A stretch of 64,000 nucleotides of DNA from Candidatus Electrothrix rattekaaiensis (GCA_032595675.1 JAVQMD010000001.1:868001-932000), one strand, 5' to 3'. Positions 5,798-14,692 are shown, numbered from the stretch's first letter. Notes: generated by a model from the letters alone, not told the origin. A program made the numbers and translations.

Positions 5798-8500
5798 TTA
5801 TTCCTTCTCCTTCCCCAGCAGAAGCGGCGGCACCGTGGGCAGGCCGATGTTGCCTGCAATGCTGTTATAGGTCCGGGCAAGCTTCTGCACCTTCTGCGTG
5901 CCTTGATCAACAAAGTCCAAGGCCTTGCCGAGGCGGGAGCTTTTATCGGCAAGGCTGTTAAAGAATTCCTCCAAACGGCTCTTGGTGGCGGCATCAGGTT
6001 CGGTTCCCTCCTGAGCAGCTTTTTCTGCCGCAGTCATGGCCTGTTCCGCTTTGTCCAACTCTCTGGTTACTCGCTTCTTCTCTTTTTCATCCTCAATTTC
6101 AATCTCCGCCTCATCCAAGATGTCATCTTTCAGGTTGCGGAATAGGGCCTGGGCTTCTTTGAATTGGTTGTGCAAATCAACAGATTGGTTAGCCGTCTGT
6201 GTATTGTTTTGATTGACGTTTTGATGTACCTCTGATTTGCCGAAGTCACTCATATTAATCTCATTCACAATATTAATCCCCTCTTTGGTTCGTTCATCTT
6301 TACTGACAACGCTGTCCAGTAGATCGAAGACGGAAAACGTCTTGCCTATGATTCCTTTAAAATACTTATCTTTTCCTGCCCGCTCATAGCCGAGCAGCTC
6401 TTGATACTCTGCGAAAATATCCTCATGTCCGGGCAGAGGTACCAGCTCATTCGGGACCAGCTCCTGAAAGCCGAGTCCTCCGATAGCGTGCCGGATGATG
6501 GAGAGATATTGCCGTTTATTATGCAACCCGCCCTTGATGGTAATCATGATCCGGTTATTTTGTTCCTCCATTCTGATGATGGCCTGCACGCCGAGGTCGT
6601 TATTTTCCAGGAACATCCCGTAACGCCATTGCTGTTGCCTTTCCTTTGTAATGTCATCTTTCAGGCGGACCATGAGACGGGAGAAAAGGGATGAGGGCAG
6701 GAAGTCGTACTCCATGAGAAAGCGGAGCAGGTTCTCACCGTGCAGCTCCGGTTCCTGTTCCGGCTCTTTGGGCAGCTGATTGGGCAGGATGTAGAGATGC
6801 TCTGATTCGCTGTACAGATAACAGAGCTTAAACTCCTGCATGATCTGGATAAGGTAACGCAGCTCTGCCCGTGTGTAGGTGAATACCTTTTCCTTGGCCG
6901 GATCATACTCGTCGCAACGGATCTTCTCTTCGTTGAGGATGAATTCCAGATCGGTTTCGCAAAGGATGCCGTCCTTGGTCTTTTCCGAATTGATGATCTT
7001 GTACACGCCCACAGTCACCCAATGGGGATCAAGGACATAGATGTCGGTCAGGGGCAGCTTTTCGAAAAAAAGCACCGTGCCCAGATCGTTGAGTAACCTG
7101 AGCAGGGTCATCCGGCTTATCTCGTCATCCACCCCGTGTCTCTCGCAGATGGCGATGAATTGGTCGCGGTCGATATAGTTCTGTGCTTCGGTGGCCTGTT
7201 CCAGCTCGGTTCTGATTGCCAGCCAGGATCTGCTGATCTCCATGCCGAAGAGCGGGGTATTCGGGACAGCAGTGGCAATGCTACGCACCAGTTCCGGCAG
7301 GCCCTCCTGGTTTTTGCAGGAGATACGGAAGAAACGGTTGTTTATCCAGGGGAAGCTGGCATTGATGCTCTTCTGCTCGATATTATAGGAAGGATTGAGG
7401 TCGATTTTATTCATAGCCACGATGACGGGCGATTTCCCTCCGTATTGTTTAATATGGCGGAGCCAATGATACTTCCCGCTGTCGGTTCGGCTGTCCAGGA
7501 CCAGGATGTAGAGGGAGCGGTTGCTCATGAAGAAGCGGTGGGTGGAGTGCATGATTTCTTGGCCACCGAAGTCCCAGAAGTGGAGACGGTATTCGCCGTG
7601 CTGCCCAAAGCCGGGGAGTTGGTTGCTTGAAAGGGAGAGAACATTGATGCCGTGGGTCTGGGACTCGTTTTTGTCAAAGTCCACTCCTTGCAGTCGTTTG
7701 AGCAGGGATGTTTTGCCTGCCATGCCATCGCCGACTAGCAGCACCTTAACCTCCTTTAGCCTGACGGTGTTTTGATTTTCCAAGGAGCTATAATAGGCGC
7801 GGGTGGCTTCACGTCCTTGCGAAATAATTTCTGGTGGAGGGCTGACTAGAGGATTCCCTCCGACATTGATTTTTTCCTCTTTCCAGTAAGTGGAAAAAAT
7901 GGTGTCAGGGAGTAATTCAGTTATCCAAGCTGGAAGCTTCGTAATACGATTCTCTCTCAAGTCTAACTCCTTAAGAGAGCTAAGTCCTTTAATGGCAGAA
8001 ATATCCTCGATTTGATTATTGTTTAATTTAATAGTTTGTAGTTGATTGAGCTTCTCAAGAAAGGAAATGTCGCTAATTTGATTATCTCTCAAATCAAGCA
8101 GGCGTAGCTGGCCAAGTTTTTTGAAGAAGGAACAATTGCTGATTTTATTAGAGTGTAAGTCGAGTTCCTGTAACTGAATTAAGTCGTTAAGAAAGGAACA
8201 GTCGTCAATTTGATTAAAACTTAAATCAAGTACCTGTAGCTGATAGAGAGGTTTGAGAAAAGAATAATTACTGAAATGATTGGAACTTAGATTGAGCCTG
8301 CGTAGTTTCTTGAGGTCTTTGAGAAACGAAAACGCTACACTTGTCTCCATGAGGCCGGATCTGGTCAGGCTTAGGGCGACAACATGATTGTTCTCATCCA
8401 GCACATAGCCCCGTTCAAATAAAAGGTCTTCAACTCTGGGTAGCTGAACTCCTAAAGCTTCTTCTATCTCTTCAATTACCTCTAAATCATTCGATGTCAT
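5798..8500 (-). CDS. Roco-family protein: leucine-rich repeats, Roc GTPase, COR, coiled-coil tail
   Basis: From the ATG at 8500, which has AGGA five bases upstream, the product is 900 residues. Starting further upstream at 8623 would add 41 residues of poor quality. Residues about 45-195 are five to six 22-residue leucine-rich repeats (LDLSFNQI, LDLHSNKI, LDLRDNQI, LDLRENRI). Residues about 250-410 are a Ras-like Roc GTPase: P-loop GDGMAGKTS at 257-265, G3 DFGGQE at 310-315, G4 NKID at 364-367. A COR region follows, to about 700. The last 150 residues are Asn/Gln-rich and then charged and helical, probably coiled coil. Bacterial Roco proteins are GTP-dependent dimerising switches; partners are unknown. 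No signal peptide is seen. It is flanked upstream by a 21-bp repeat array. Confidence 0.9.
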   Translation of the reverse strand: MTSNDLEVIEEIEEALGVQLPRVEDLLFERGYVLDENNHVVALSLTRSGLMETSVAFSFLKDLKKLRRLNLSSNHFSNYSFLKPLYQLQVLDLSFNQIDDCSFLNDLIQLQELDLHSNKISNCSFFKKLGQLRLLDLRDNQISDISFLEKLNQLQTIKLNNNQIEDISAIKGLSSLKELDLRENRITKLPAWITELLPDTIFSTYWKEEKINVGGNPLVSPPPEIISQGREATRAYYSSLENQNTVRLKEVKVLLVGDGMAGKTSLLKRLQGVDFDKNESQTHGINVLSLSSNQLPGFGQHGEYRLHFWDFGGQEIMHSTHRFFMSNRSLYILVLDSRTDSGKYHWLRHIKQYGGKSPVIVAMNKIDLNPSYNIEQKSINASFPWINNRFFRISCKNQEGLPELVRSIATAVPNTPLFGMEISRSWLAIRTELEQATEAQNYIDRDQFIAICERHGVDDEISRMTLLRLLNDLGTVLFFEKLPLTDIYVLDPHWVTVGVYKIINSEKTKDGILCETDLEFILNEEKIRCDEYDPAKEKVFTYTRAELRYLIQIMQEFKLCYLYSESEHLYILPNQLPKEPEQEPELHGENLLRFLMEYDFLPSSLFSRLMVRLKDDITKERQQQWRYGMFLENNDLGVQAIIRMEEQNNRIMITIKGGLHNKRQYLSIIRHAIGGLGFQELVPNELVPLPGHEDIFAEYQELLGYERAGKDKYFKGIIGKTFSVFDLLDSVVSKDERTKEGINIVNEINMSDFGKSEVHQNVNQNNTQTANQSVDLHNQFKEAQALFRNLKDDILDEAEIEIEDEKEKKRVTRELDKAEQAMTAAEKAAQEGTEPDAATKSRLEEFFNSLADKSSRLGKALDFVDQGTQKVQKLARTYNSIAGNIGLPTVPPLLLGKEKE

Positions 8501-9076
8501 AATATCCTGTATCAACAAAAGAAACGCCGTAAGAAAAATTTGCTCTTTCAGGCCGTACCAACAGAGGTACGCCCGGTTCGCGAACCGCCCCTCCATATCC
8601 GCAACCGGCTTTCGGACATCCACAACAACGTCCGGGACATCCCGAACGAGCTTCTGTATATATCAAACCTCTTCCAGGACGTTCCAGACGAGCTTCTGGA
8701 CATCCCAAACGAGGTCGCGGATGTTCGCAACGAGCTTTTGTACATACAAAACCTTGCTTCGGACATCCCGCAAGAGCTTTTGCATGTTCATAACGAGACT
8801 TTGTACATCCCAAACCTCGATTTGTACATCCAGGAAGAGATTACGGACGTTCGCAATAAGCATTTCAACATGTAAACACAGCGTACAGACATGTAAAAGC
8901 TCTATGCAAACGTTGTAACACTGCGTTCACACGTTGCGTAGCAGCTTGTACATGTCCAACACGCCTGCACCAGCTGCACCGCCTGGAGAAAGAAGGGCTG
9001 TTGCGCCACTCTTTCAGCCTGTACCAACAACGAAATGTTCTACCAAAGAAGTGCTTGCATATCAAGGGACAGGACG
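8501..9076. other. Intergenic region occupied by a 21-bp repeat array
   Basis: The region separates two minus-strand genes and is filled mainly by the repeat array described separately. Because the repeat length is a multiple of three, several frames on both strands stay open and show heptad-like peptides. None has a convincing ribosome binding site; the best plus-strand frame (about 8540-8875) would start at TTG. Confidence 0.6.
8594..8950. repeat. Degenerate 21-bp tandem repeats, 17 units in phase
   Basis: Seventeen consecutive 21-bp units can be laid out without any insertion or deletion, from 8594 to 8950. Typical units begin GACATCCC or TACATCCC or GATGTTCG and continue with AACGAGCTTYTG. 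Read on the plus strand they encode heptads of the type D-I-P-N-E-L-L until a TAA near 8873. Neighbouring units differ by many substitutions while the period is exact, so the array is old or is under selection to keep its phase. Confidence 0.8.
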
Positions 9077-10261
9077 CTACGTTGCTATTTCTTCAAGCAC
9101 AGAAAAAATATCGCTGACTGTAACATCCCGCTGAAAGGGATAGGAATCCGACACCGGAGCGATGATCCAGGTATGATCAGGTTGCAGGATCTCAAGGGTA
9201 GCGTTGAAACCGCGAGACACCTTGGGCGACATGGACGCCTTGAACTCAAAGGCCAGTTTCTTTTGTCCCCGCTCAAGGATCAGGTCGATTTCCTCGCCAG
9301 AAGAAGTCCGGTAAAAGCTCGGTCGCCAATTCGGCTTTGCAGCGATAAGCTGTTCAATACAGAACCCTTCCCAGGACGCGCCGACCACCGGATGGCCCAG
9401 AAGATCTTCCAGGGCATCAAGCTCAAGCAATGCGTGCAGAATACCGGAATCACGAAGGTACACTTTCGGTGCCTTGACCAGCCGCTTTTTGATGTTTGCG
9501 CTGTAAGGTGGCAGCGAGCGGACCATATAGGTCTGTATCAGCAGTTCAAAGTATCGTTTTACTGTGGGATGGGTCACGCCCAGTGCCTGGCCAAGTTTGG
9601 AATAATTCATGACCTGCCCGTGATAATGGGCGAGCATGGTCCAGAAACGGCGCATTATCTGTGCAGTCACGGAAAAACCGAATTGGCTGATATTATGCTC
9701 AAGAAAGGTGCGGATAAAATCCTCCCGCCATGTCAGGCTGACTGCATCCGAGACAGCGAGCACAGAATCTGGAAAACCGCCCCTGCACCATATTTCCATA
9801 AGCTTTGCACTGTATGATTGATCGCCGGAAAGAAGCTCCGCGCAGGTGAAAGGTGTGAGTTCGATGTAATGGATGCGACCTGCTAGGGTTTCGGAGCTTT
9901 TACGTATCAGTTCCTGCGACGCTGAATCGAGGAGAAAAAAACGGCCCGGTCTTCGATTTTCATCCACTGCGGCTCGCAGAATAGGAAATATTTCAGGCCC
10001 GACCTGTACCTCGTCAATACAGATCAGCCTGTCTTTGTGGGTATGAAAGAAAAGTTCAGGGTCTGTGAGTTTGCGCAGGTCCGAAGGGCGTTCCAGGTCC
10101 AGGAAAACAGCATCATCCCTTTGCGAGAGGAGATGTTTTGCCAGGGTGGACTTGCCGCACTGGCGCGGGCCGAGCAGGGCCGTAACCGGGAAGAACCGGA
10201 GAGATTCGGCAACATCGTTTTCCTGTTTTCTGTGTATGTATCCTTGTAAATTGAAATTCAT
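9077..10261 (-). CDS. AAA ATPase with DUF4143 C-terminal domain
   Basis: The 394-residue product has a Walker A motif LLGPRQCGKST near residues 29-39 and a Walker B motif ICIDEVQ near 80. The C-terminal half has WEGFCIEQLI and FYRTSSGEEIDLIL...FEFKAS, the nuclease-like DUF4143 signature (E..D...E.K). This widespread prokaryotic family is encoded in many scattered copies; its biological role is not settled, although the C-terminal fold resembles PD-(D/E)xK nucleases. The gene stands alone between the repeat array and cimA. Its start codon is at the centre of an 18-bp perfect inverted repeat, which suggests autoregulation or an RNA hairpin that hides the start. Confidence 0.85.
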   Translation of the reverse strand: MNFNLQGYIHRKQENDVAESLRFFPVTALLGPRQCGKSTLAKHLLSQRDDAVFLDLERPSDLRKLTDPELFFHTHKDRLICIDEVQVGPEIFPILRAAVDENRRPGRFFLLDSASQELIRKSSETLAGRIHYIELTPFTCAELLSGDQSYSAKLMEIWCRGGFPDSVLAVSDAVSLTWREDFIRTFLEHNISQFGFSVTAQIMRRFWTMLAHYHGQVMNYSKLGQALGVTHPTVKRYFELLIQTYMVRSLPPYSANIKKRLVKAPKVYLRDSGILHALLELDALEDLLGHPVVGASWEGFCIEQLIAAKPNWRPSFYRTSSGEEIDLILERGQKKLAFEFKASMSPKVSRGFNATLEILQPDHTWIIAPVSDSYPFQRDVTVSDIFSVLEEIAT

Positions 10262-10281
10262 GCTTTCAATTTACAAGGATA
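10239..10281. promoter_or_regulatory. 18-bp perfect palindrome across the ATPase start codon
   Basis: TATCCTTGTAAATTGAAA (10239-10256) is the exact reverse complement of 10264-10281; the 7-base loop TTCATGC contains the start codon (CAT at 10259-10261, minus strand). In DNA it could be an operator; in mRNA it would place the AUG in a hairpin loop with all flanking bases paired. Confidence 0.75.
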
Positions 10282-10480
10282 TTATAGAGAGGTCAAACAA
10301 AAATTTGTTTGAAAATTACCCCATCCTTGCATTTTCCGAAAGTATGAGGAACTTTTTGCTACCAACAGGAAGAATTATCAACAGAAACCAAAAAAGCAAA
10401 TTGAATTTTGTCGTATCTGTTGTATGATACCTTTCTCTCTCATCGAGTAAACAGACCTGCTAAAGAAAGGGATAACCAAT

Positions 10481-12070
10481 ATGAACATAGAATTTTACGA
10501 TACCACCCTCCGAGACGGAACCCAGGCTGAAAATTTCAACCTGTCGGTTGATGATAAAGTCAAAATCACCAAACAGCTGGACAAGCTGGGTATGGATTTT
10601 ATCGAGGGCGGCTGGCCCGGTTCCAATCCCCTAGCTGTGGAGTATTTTGAGCGGATGAAGGGCGTGGAACTCAAGCATGCCCATCTCAGTGCCTTTGGTG
10701 CGACCCGCCATTTTCAGAACCCTGCCGATAAAGACCCTAATCTCCAGGCCCTGCTGGCAGCCGAGACACCGGCCATCACTATTTTCGGCAAGAGCTGGGA
10801 TATCCATGTCCATGATGCCCTGCGCATCGAACTGGAAGACAACCTGCTGATCATTGAGGATTCGCTGGCCTATTTGCGACCTCGTGTCAAGCATCTGATC
10901 TATGATGCCGAGCATTTTTTTGACGGCTTTAAGAATAACCGGGAATACTGTCTCGCCACCCTGTGCCGAGCCATCAAGGGCGGGGCAGAAACCCTGGCCC
11001 TCTGCGATACCAACGGCGGCACCCTGCCGCACGAGATCCCGCCGATGCTCGAACGGGTCAAGCAGTTCCTGGAAGAGCAGGGCAGCACCGCCCGGATCGG
11101 TATCCATCCCCATAATGACTCGGAGACCGCCGTGGCCAATGCTCTGCTCGGGGTCTCCTTAGGATGTACCCAAGTCCAGGGCACCATCAACGGTTACGGC
11201 GAGCGCTGCGGCAATGGCAACCTGACCTCAATCATCCCGGCTGTGATCTGCAAGATGGGTCATGAGGCCGAGGTGGGCAAGCATATCGACAAGCTCTATT
11301 CCACCTCCCGCTTGATTAACGAGTTGGCCAACCTGCCCCATAACCGCTATCAACCCTATGTGGGAGAATCCGCTTTTGCCCATAAGGGCGGCATTCATGT
11401 CAGCGCGGTGCAGCGTAACCCCTTGACCTATGAGCATATCGCGCCGGAAAAGGTGGGCAATATCCGCCGTATCCTGATTTCTGATCAGGCCGGAAAATCC
11501 AATGTCATGCATAAGGCGGTCAAGTACGGCCTTAATCTCAAGGCTGATGATCCGGCAATGGCCAAGATCGTGCATGAGCTGAAGGAGCTGGAGAATCAGG
11601 GCTTTCAGTACGAAGGCGCAGAGGCTAGTTTTGAGCTGCTCATGCGGCGGGCTATGGGCATCAAAACCCATTTTTTCACCCTGGAGGGCTTCCGGGTGAT
11701 GAATAATAAATACCGGATGGATGCAGCCTCCCTTACCGAAGCCACGATACGCCTTTCCGTGGACGGACAGGAAGAGCATACCGCTTCCTTGGGTGACGGT
11801 CCGGTCAATGCCCTGGACAAAGCTATGCGCAAGGCCCTGCTCCGTTTTTATCCGCGCCTCGCGGAGATGGAGCTGATCGACTATAAGGTGCGGGTGCTTT
11901 CCGGCCAGCACGGTACCGGGGCCAAGGTCCGGGTGCTGGTGGAGAGCCGGGATGCTGAGAGCCAATGGGGCACGGTGGGCGTTTCTCTCAATATTATCGA
12001 GGCCAGCTGGCAGGCCCTTGAGGATGCGGTCAATTATAAGCTGATGAAGGATGCACAGGAAAAAGGATGA
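10481..12070 (+). CDS. cimA: (R)-citramalate synthase
   Basis: The 529-residue enzyme condenses acetyl-CoA and pyruvate to citramalate, the first step of the threonine-independent route to isoleucine. The N-terminus has the HMG-CoA-lyase/isopropylmalate-synthase motif FYDTTLRDGTQAE; further on are EGGWPGSNP, GIHPHNDSETAVAN and NGYGERCGNGNL with metal-binding His residues of the TIM barrel. The C-terminal part is the regulatory LeuA dimer domain. The length is that of the CimA subfamily (about 520-530) rather than LeuA or homocitrate synthase. AAAGAAAGGGATAACC before the ATG provides the ribosome binding site. The gene overlaps the next by 4 bp. Confidence 0.93.
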   Translation: MNIEFYDTTLRDGTQAENFNLSVDDKVKITKQLDKLGMDFIEGGWPGSNPLAVEYFERMKGVELKHAHLSAFGATRHFQNPADKDPNLQALLAAETPAITIFGKSWDIHVHDALRIELEDNLLIIEDSLAYLRPRVKHLIYDAEHFFDGFKNNREYCLATLCRAIKGGAETLALCDTNGGTLPHEIPPMLERVKQFLEEQGSTARIGIHPHNDSETAVANALLGVSLGCTQVQGTINGYGERCGNGNLTSIIPAVICKMGHEAEVGKHIDKLYSTSRLINELANLPHNRYQPYVGESAFAHKGGIHVSAVQRNPLTYEHIAPEKVGNIRRILISDQAGKSNVMHKAVKYGLNLKADDPAMAKIVHELKELENQGFQYEGAEASFELLMRRAMGIKTHFFTLEGFRVMNNKYRMDAASLTEATIRLSVDGQEEHTASLGDGPVNALDKAMRKALLRFYPRLAEMELIDYKVRVLSGQHGTGAKVRVLVESRDAESQWGTVGVSLNIIEASWQALEDAVNYKLMKDAQEKG

Positions 12071-12648
12071 TTTATATACCGATAAATAAAATTTTTTCTC
12101 TCGCCATACTGCTCTGCTTCTCTCTTATTCTCTCGTCCTGCGGCCAAGAGGAAGAGCAGCAGAAGAAGATGTCAGAGGAGCCGCCACCACGGGTGATAAC
12201 CATGCAGCCCTATGGGCCGCCAGTGGCGGGTAACCCGGCCCCGGATTTCACCTTGGTGGATATAGAGGGCAGGACATGGACCCTTTCCGATCTCAAGGGG
12301 CAGGTGGTCTTTCTCAATTTCTGGGCTACATGGTGTCCACCCTGTATCAGTGAAATGCCCTCTATGCAGAACCTGTACAATACTCTTCCCCAGGATCAGT
12401 TCAAGATGTTGGCCATCCTGTACAGTGACGAAGCCAGCAATGCGAAAGACTTTGCGAAAAAGCTTGATATCACGCTGCCGATTCTTGTGGATGAGGGCAA
12501 TCAGGTGGGCATGAACTACGGTCTCACCGGGGTTCCTGAGACCTTTATTTTGGATAAGGAAGGGATTATTCGGGAAGCGGTGAAAGGGCCTGCGGAATGG
12601 GATTCAGCCGAGGCCATCCATATGCTTCGGGGATATATTGATCAGTAG
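12067..12648 (+). CDS. TlpA/ResA-like thiol-disulfide lipoprotein
   Basis: The 193-residue product begins with a hydrophobic signal ending SLILSSCGQ, a lipobox with Cys25. The mature part is a thioredoxin fold with NFWATWCPPCISEMP (redox-active CPPC) and the cis-proline region LTGVPETFILD. Such proteins reduce or oxidise disulfides outside the cytoplasmic membrane, often for cytochrome c maturation. The ATG overlaps the cimA stop (ATGA), so the two are translationally coupled, although their functions seem unrelated. Confidence 0.9.
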   Translation: MIYIPINKIFSLAILLCFSLILSSCGQEEEQQKKMSEEPPPRVITMQPYGPPVAGNPAPDFTLVDIEGRTWTLSDLKGQVVFLNFWATWCPPCISEMPSMQNLYNTLPQDQFKMLAILYSDEASNAKDFAKKLDITLPILVDEGNQVGMNYGLTGVPETFILDKEGIIREAVKGPAEWDSAEAIHMLRGYIDQ

Positions 12649-12673
12649 AATCTTGCCCATTATGCCGGACCCT

Positions 12674-12734
12674 GTAGGGGCGAACCCCTGTGTTCGCCCT
12701 TTCCTACCGGGCAGGCACAGGGGCCTGCCCCTAC
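12674..12734. repeat. REP-like intergenic palindrome (GTAGGGGC type), copy 1
   Basis: The element is bounded by GTAGGGG (12674-12680) and CCCCTAC (12728-12734) and contains two hairpins: GGGCGAACCCCTGTGTTCGCCC-like, and GGGCAGGC...GCCTGCCC. It sits between the TlpA-like and ComEA-like genes. The second hairpin recurs near 25343-25364. This looks like a dispersed non-coding repeat of MITE or REP type. Confidence 0.65.
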
Positions 12735-12737
12735 AAC

Positions 12738-13256
12738 ATGTACCGAAAACGGGGAATTTATTTTTTGGAAAAAGAGAGCGCAGAGCGGGATCTTCGTGTT
12801 CCTGTCCTCCTTGTTCTGGGAGCGATCATTTGGGCTGTCAGCTGTTTCTCCTTGGAGCCGGAGCTTCAATCCTCTCAGTATTATCTTGCCCCTGCTGCCT
12901 CTCCCTTCTATGAGGGCAGGGCAGAGGTGGTTCGAGAAGTGGTTCGTATTGCTGAAGAGCAGGCGAATCAGAACAAGCTTCCTCCTGATCTGCTTGCAAT
13001 AACGCCTGATCTTCCCTGCGAGGAAATACCACCGGAATTAGCCCTGCTGTTTCATCTCCCCTTGCCGATCAATCGGGCGGATCAGGAGGAGCTGACTCAG
13101 CTACCGGGCATCGGCCCTAAGTTGTCAGAAAGAATTATCTCCTTTCGGGAAGGGCAGGGACCTATCAATGGGCCGGAAGATCTTCGCCGTATTCATGGTA
13201 TCGGCCCGAAAACGACCGCGCGTTTAACCCCGCTTCTCTGCTTTGCTCCTTTTTGA
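12738..13256 (+). CDS. ComEA-like helix-hairpin-helix protein
   Basis: From the ATG at 12738, just after the REP-like element, the product is 172 residues. An upstream start at 12690 would translate the repeat and is less likely. Residues about 18-38 form one membrane segment (VPVLLVLGAIIWAVSCFSL). The C-terminal 65 residues hold two helix-hairpin-helix motifs (LTQLPGIGPKLSERII and LRRIHGIGPKTTARL), which bind DNA without sequence preference. ComEA proteins receive DNA at the outer face of the membrane during transformation. A comM homologue lies elsewhere in the window. The competence role is inferred from the family only. Confidence 0.75.
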   Translation: MYRKRGIYFLEKESAERDLRVPVLLVLGAIIWAVSCFSLEPELQSSQYYLAPAASPFYEGRAEVVREVVRIAEEQANQNKLPPDLLAITPDLPCEEIPPELALLFHLPLPINRADQEELTQLPGIGPKLSERIISFREGQGPINGPEDLRRIHGIGPKTTARLTPLLCFAPF

Positions 13257-13265
13257 GACAACACC

Positions 13266-14258
13266 GTGAAACATTCTCCAACAACACAATCTTTGACAAC
13301 CCCTTTGATACCCCCTCTGCCAACCATTGACTGCCCGATCATTGTCCTGGTCGGCCCTACCGCTGTGGGCAAAACCGCCCTCTCGTTTCGTCTTGTTCAG
13401 CGTTTTGATTGCGAGATCGTCAGCATGGACTCCATGCAGGTCTATCGCCACATGGATATCGGCACGGCCAAGCCGAGTCCGGCAGAGCAGGCATCTGTCC
13501 CCCATCACCTTATCGACATTGTCAACCCGGACGAACAGTATGATGCAGCCCGTTTTGTTAACGATGCCTTGGCGGCAATAGAGGACATCTCCTCTCGTAA
13601 GCGAACCGTGTTATTGACCGGCGGAACCGGGCTTTATCTCAAGGCTTTGTTCGAGGGATTATTTGACGCCTTGCCCACGGATGAAGGCGTACGGGTGCAA
13701 CTGCGTGAACGTCTTGAGCAGGAGGGGCGGGAGGTGCTCCATGGTGAACTCTGCCGGATTGATCCGGATGCCGGGGCACGGGTTCATGTTAATGACAGCC
13801 AGCGGTTGCTGCGCGGGCTGGAAATTTATCTGGTCTCAGGCAGGACCTGGACCGAGCTGATCGTTGAACAGCAGAAAGAGGGAAGGGGGCAGGGAAGCCG
13901 TTTTACTCGGGTTTTTCAGGTGGCCTTGGATTGTGAGCGTGAGCAACTCTATCAGCGGATCGCCCAGCGCAGTCAGCTCATGCTGGAGCAGGGCCTGATT
14001 GAAGAGGTGGAGCGTTTACTGAGCATGGGCTATGCGCCGGATCTGCCTTCCATGCAGTCTATCGGCTATAAGCATGTCAATAACCTGCTTTCCGGCGAGT
14101 GGAACCAGACCGAGATGCTGGAATATCTGGTCAGGGATACCAGACGATACGCCAAACGACAGATGACGTGGTTTAGGAAGAATCAGGAGCTGAACTGGTT
14201 TGCTCGGGATGCTTATGAGCAGATTGCAGCGCAGGCGGCAGCAGCACTTCATGTATAG
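13266..14258 (+). CDS. miaA: tRNA dimethylallyltransferase
   Basis: The 330-residue enzyme adds a dimethylallyl group to A37 of tRNAs that read codons starting with U. It has the P-loop VLVGPTAVGKTAL, the SMDSMQVYRHMDIGTAKPS substrate-binding segment, LTGGTGLYLKAL, and the C-terminal RQMTWFRKNQEL region, all diagnostic for MiaA. The start is GTG at 13266, nine bases after the preceding stop. It lies in the same strand run as cimA and the comEA-like gene. Confidence 0.95.
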   Translation: MKHSPTTQSLTTPLIPPLPTIDCPIIVLVGPTAVGKTALSFRLVQRFDCEIVSMDSMQVYRHMDIGTAKPSPAEQASVPHHLIDIVNPDEQYDAARFVNDALAAIEDISSRKRTVLLTGGTGLYLKALFEGLFDALPTDEGVRVQLRERLEQEGREVLHGELCRIDPDAGARVHVNDSQRLLRGLEIYLVSGRTWTELIVEQQKEGRGQGSRFTRVFQVALDCEREQLYQRIAQRSQLMLEQGLIEEVERLLSMGYAPDLPSMQSIGYKHVNNLLSGEWNQTEMLEYLVRDTRRYAKRQMTWFRKNQELNWFARDAYEQIAAQAAAALHV

Positions 14259-14312
14259 CCCGGAGGTTATGCAATCGAATTGTAAGAAAAATCGAGTTAA
14301 ATATTTTTTACC

Positions 14313-14341
14313 TTGTTGTTTGAGGTATTATTTTTTATACT
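14313..14341 (+). promoter_or_regulatory. Sigma-70-type promoter for the 68-residue orphan gene
   Basis: TTGTTG (14313-14318) and TATACT (14336-14341) are separated by 17 bp, about 50 bp before the ATG at 14392. Confidence 0.5.
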
Positions 14342-14391
14342 GAAGGTGTAAGGAACACTATAAAGAGAGTCTAGCCGGAAGGGGGTTCATA

Positions 14392-14598
14392 ATGACTACT
14401 GCAAATAAAAAAAAGATATACGCCTTCGAAAGAGCTATTAAGTTGATTGAAATGTCTGCTGAGAATTCTCCTTCTTTGATTTCCGATGCTAAATATCAAT
14501 CCCTTTATAATGCTTATGACAAATTAACCGAGATGTTTATGACTCCTGATGAACGAAGAACAAATAATTTTTTAACTCTGGAGCTGGGATGTTTTTAG
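14392..14598 (+). CDS. Small hypothetical protein (68 aa)
   Basis: The product (MTTANKKKIYAFERAIK...) is not recognised. It is hydrophilic, mostly helical in appearance, and has no signal or membrane segment and only one cysteine, next to the C-terminus. A purine-rich site (GGAAGGGGG) precedes the ATG by about seven bases. A promoter-like pair lies upstream and a clear rho-independent terminator downstream, so the gene seems to be a separate transcription unit. Confidence 0.6.
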   Translation: MTTANKKKIYAFERAIKLIEMSAENSPSLISDAKYQSLYNAYDKLTEMFMTPDERRTNNFLTLELGCF

Positions 14599-14660
14599 CT
14601 TTGGAACCCAGCTGAAGCATACGTGTCTGTTGCTTGAAATTGTTTTATCATTAACTTATC

Positions 14661-14692
14661 GGGTCCCGTGTTCTGCACAGGACCCTTTTTTT
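14661..14692 (+). terminator. Rho-independent terminator
   Basis: GGGTCC(c)GTG pairs with CAC(a)GGACCC around a TTCTG loop (14661-14685), followed by seven T residues. It would end the small orphan transcript. Confidence 0.85.

Noticed and set aside
8487..8813. Minus-strand Cys/Gly-rich frame upstream of the Roco gene
   Set aside because: A reading of the 21-bp repeats in another frame; the AGGA-preceded ATG of the Roco gene at 8500 lies inside it.
8540..8875. Plus-strand protein of heptad repeats over the 21-bp array
   Set aside because: It would start at TTG with no ribosome binding site, and other frames on both strands are equally open because the period is a multiple of three. Kept as a repeat, not as a gene.
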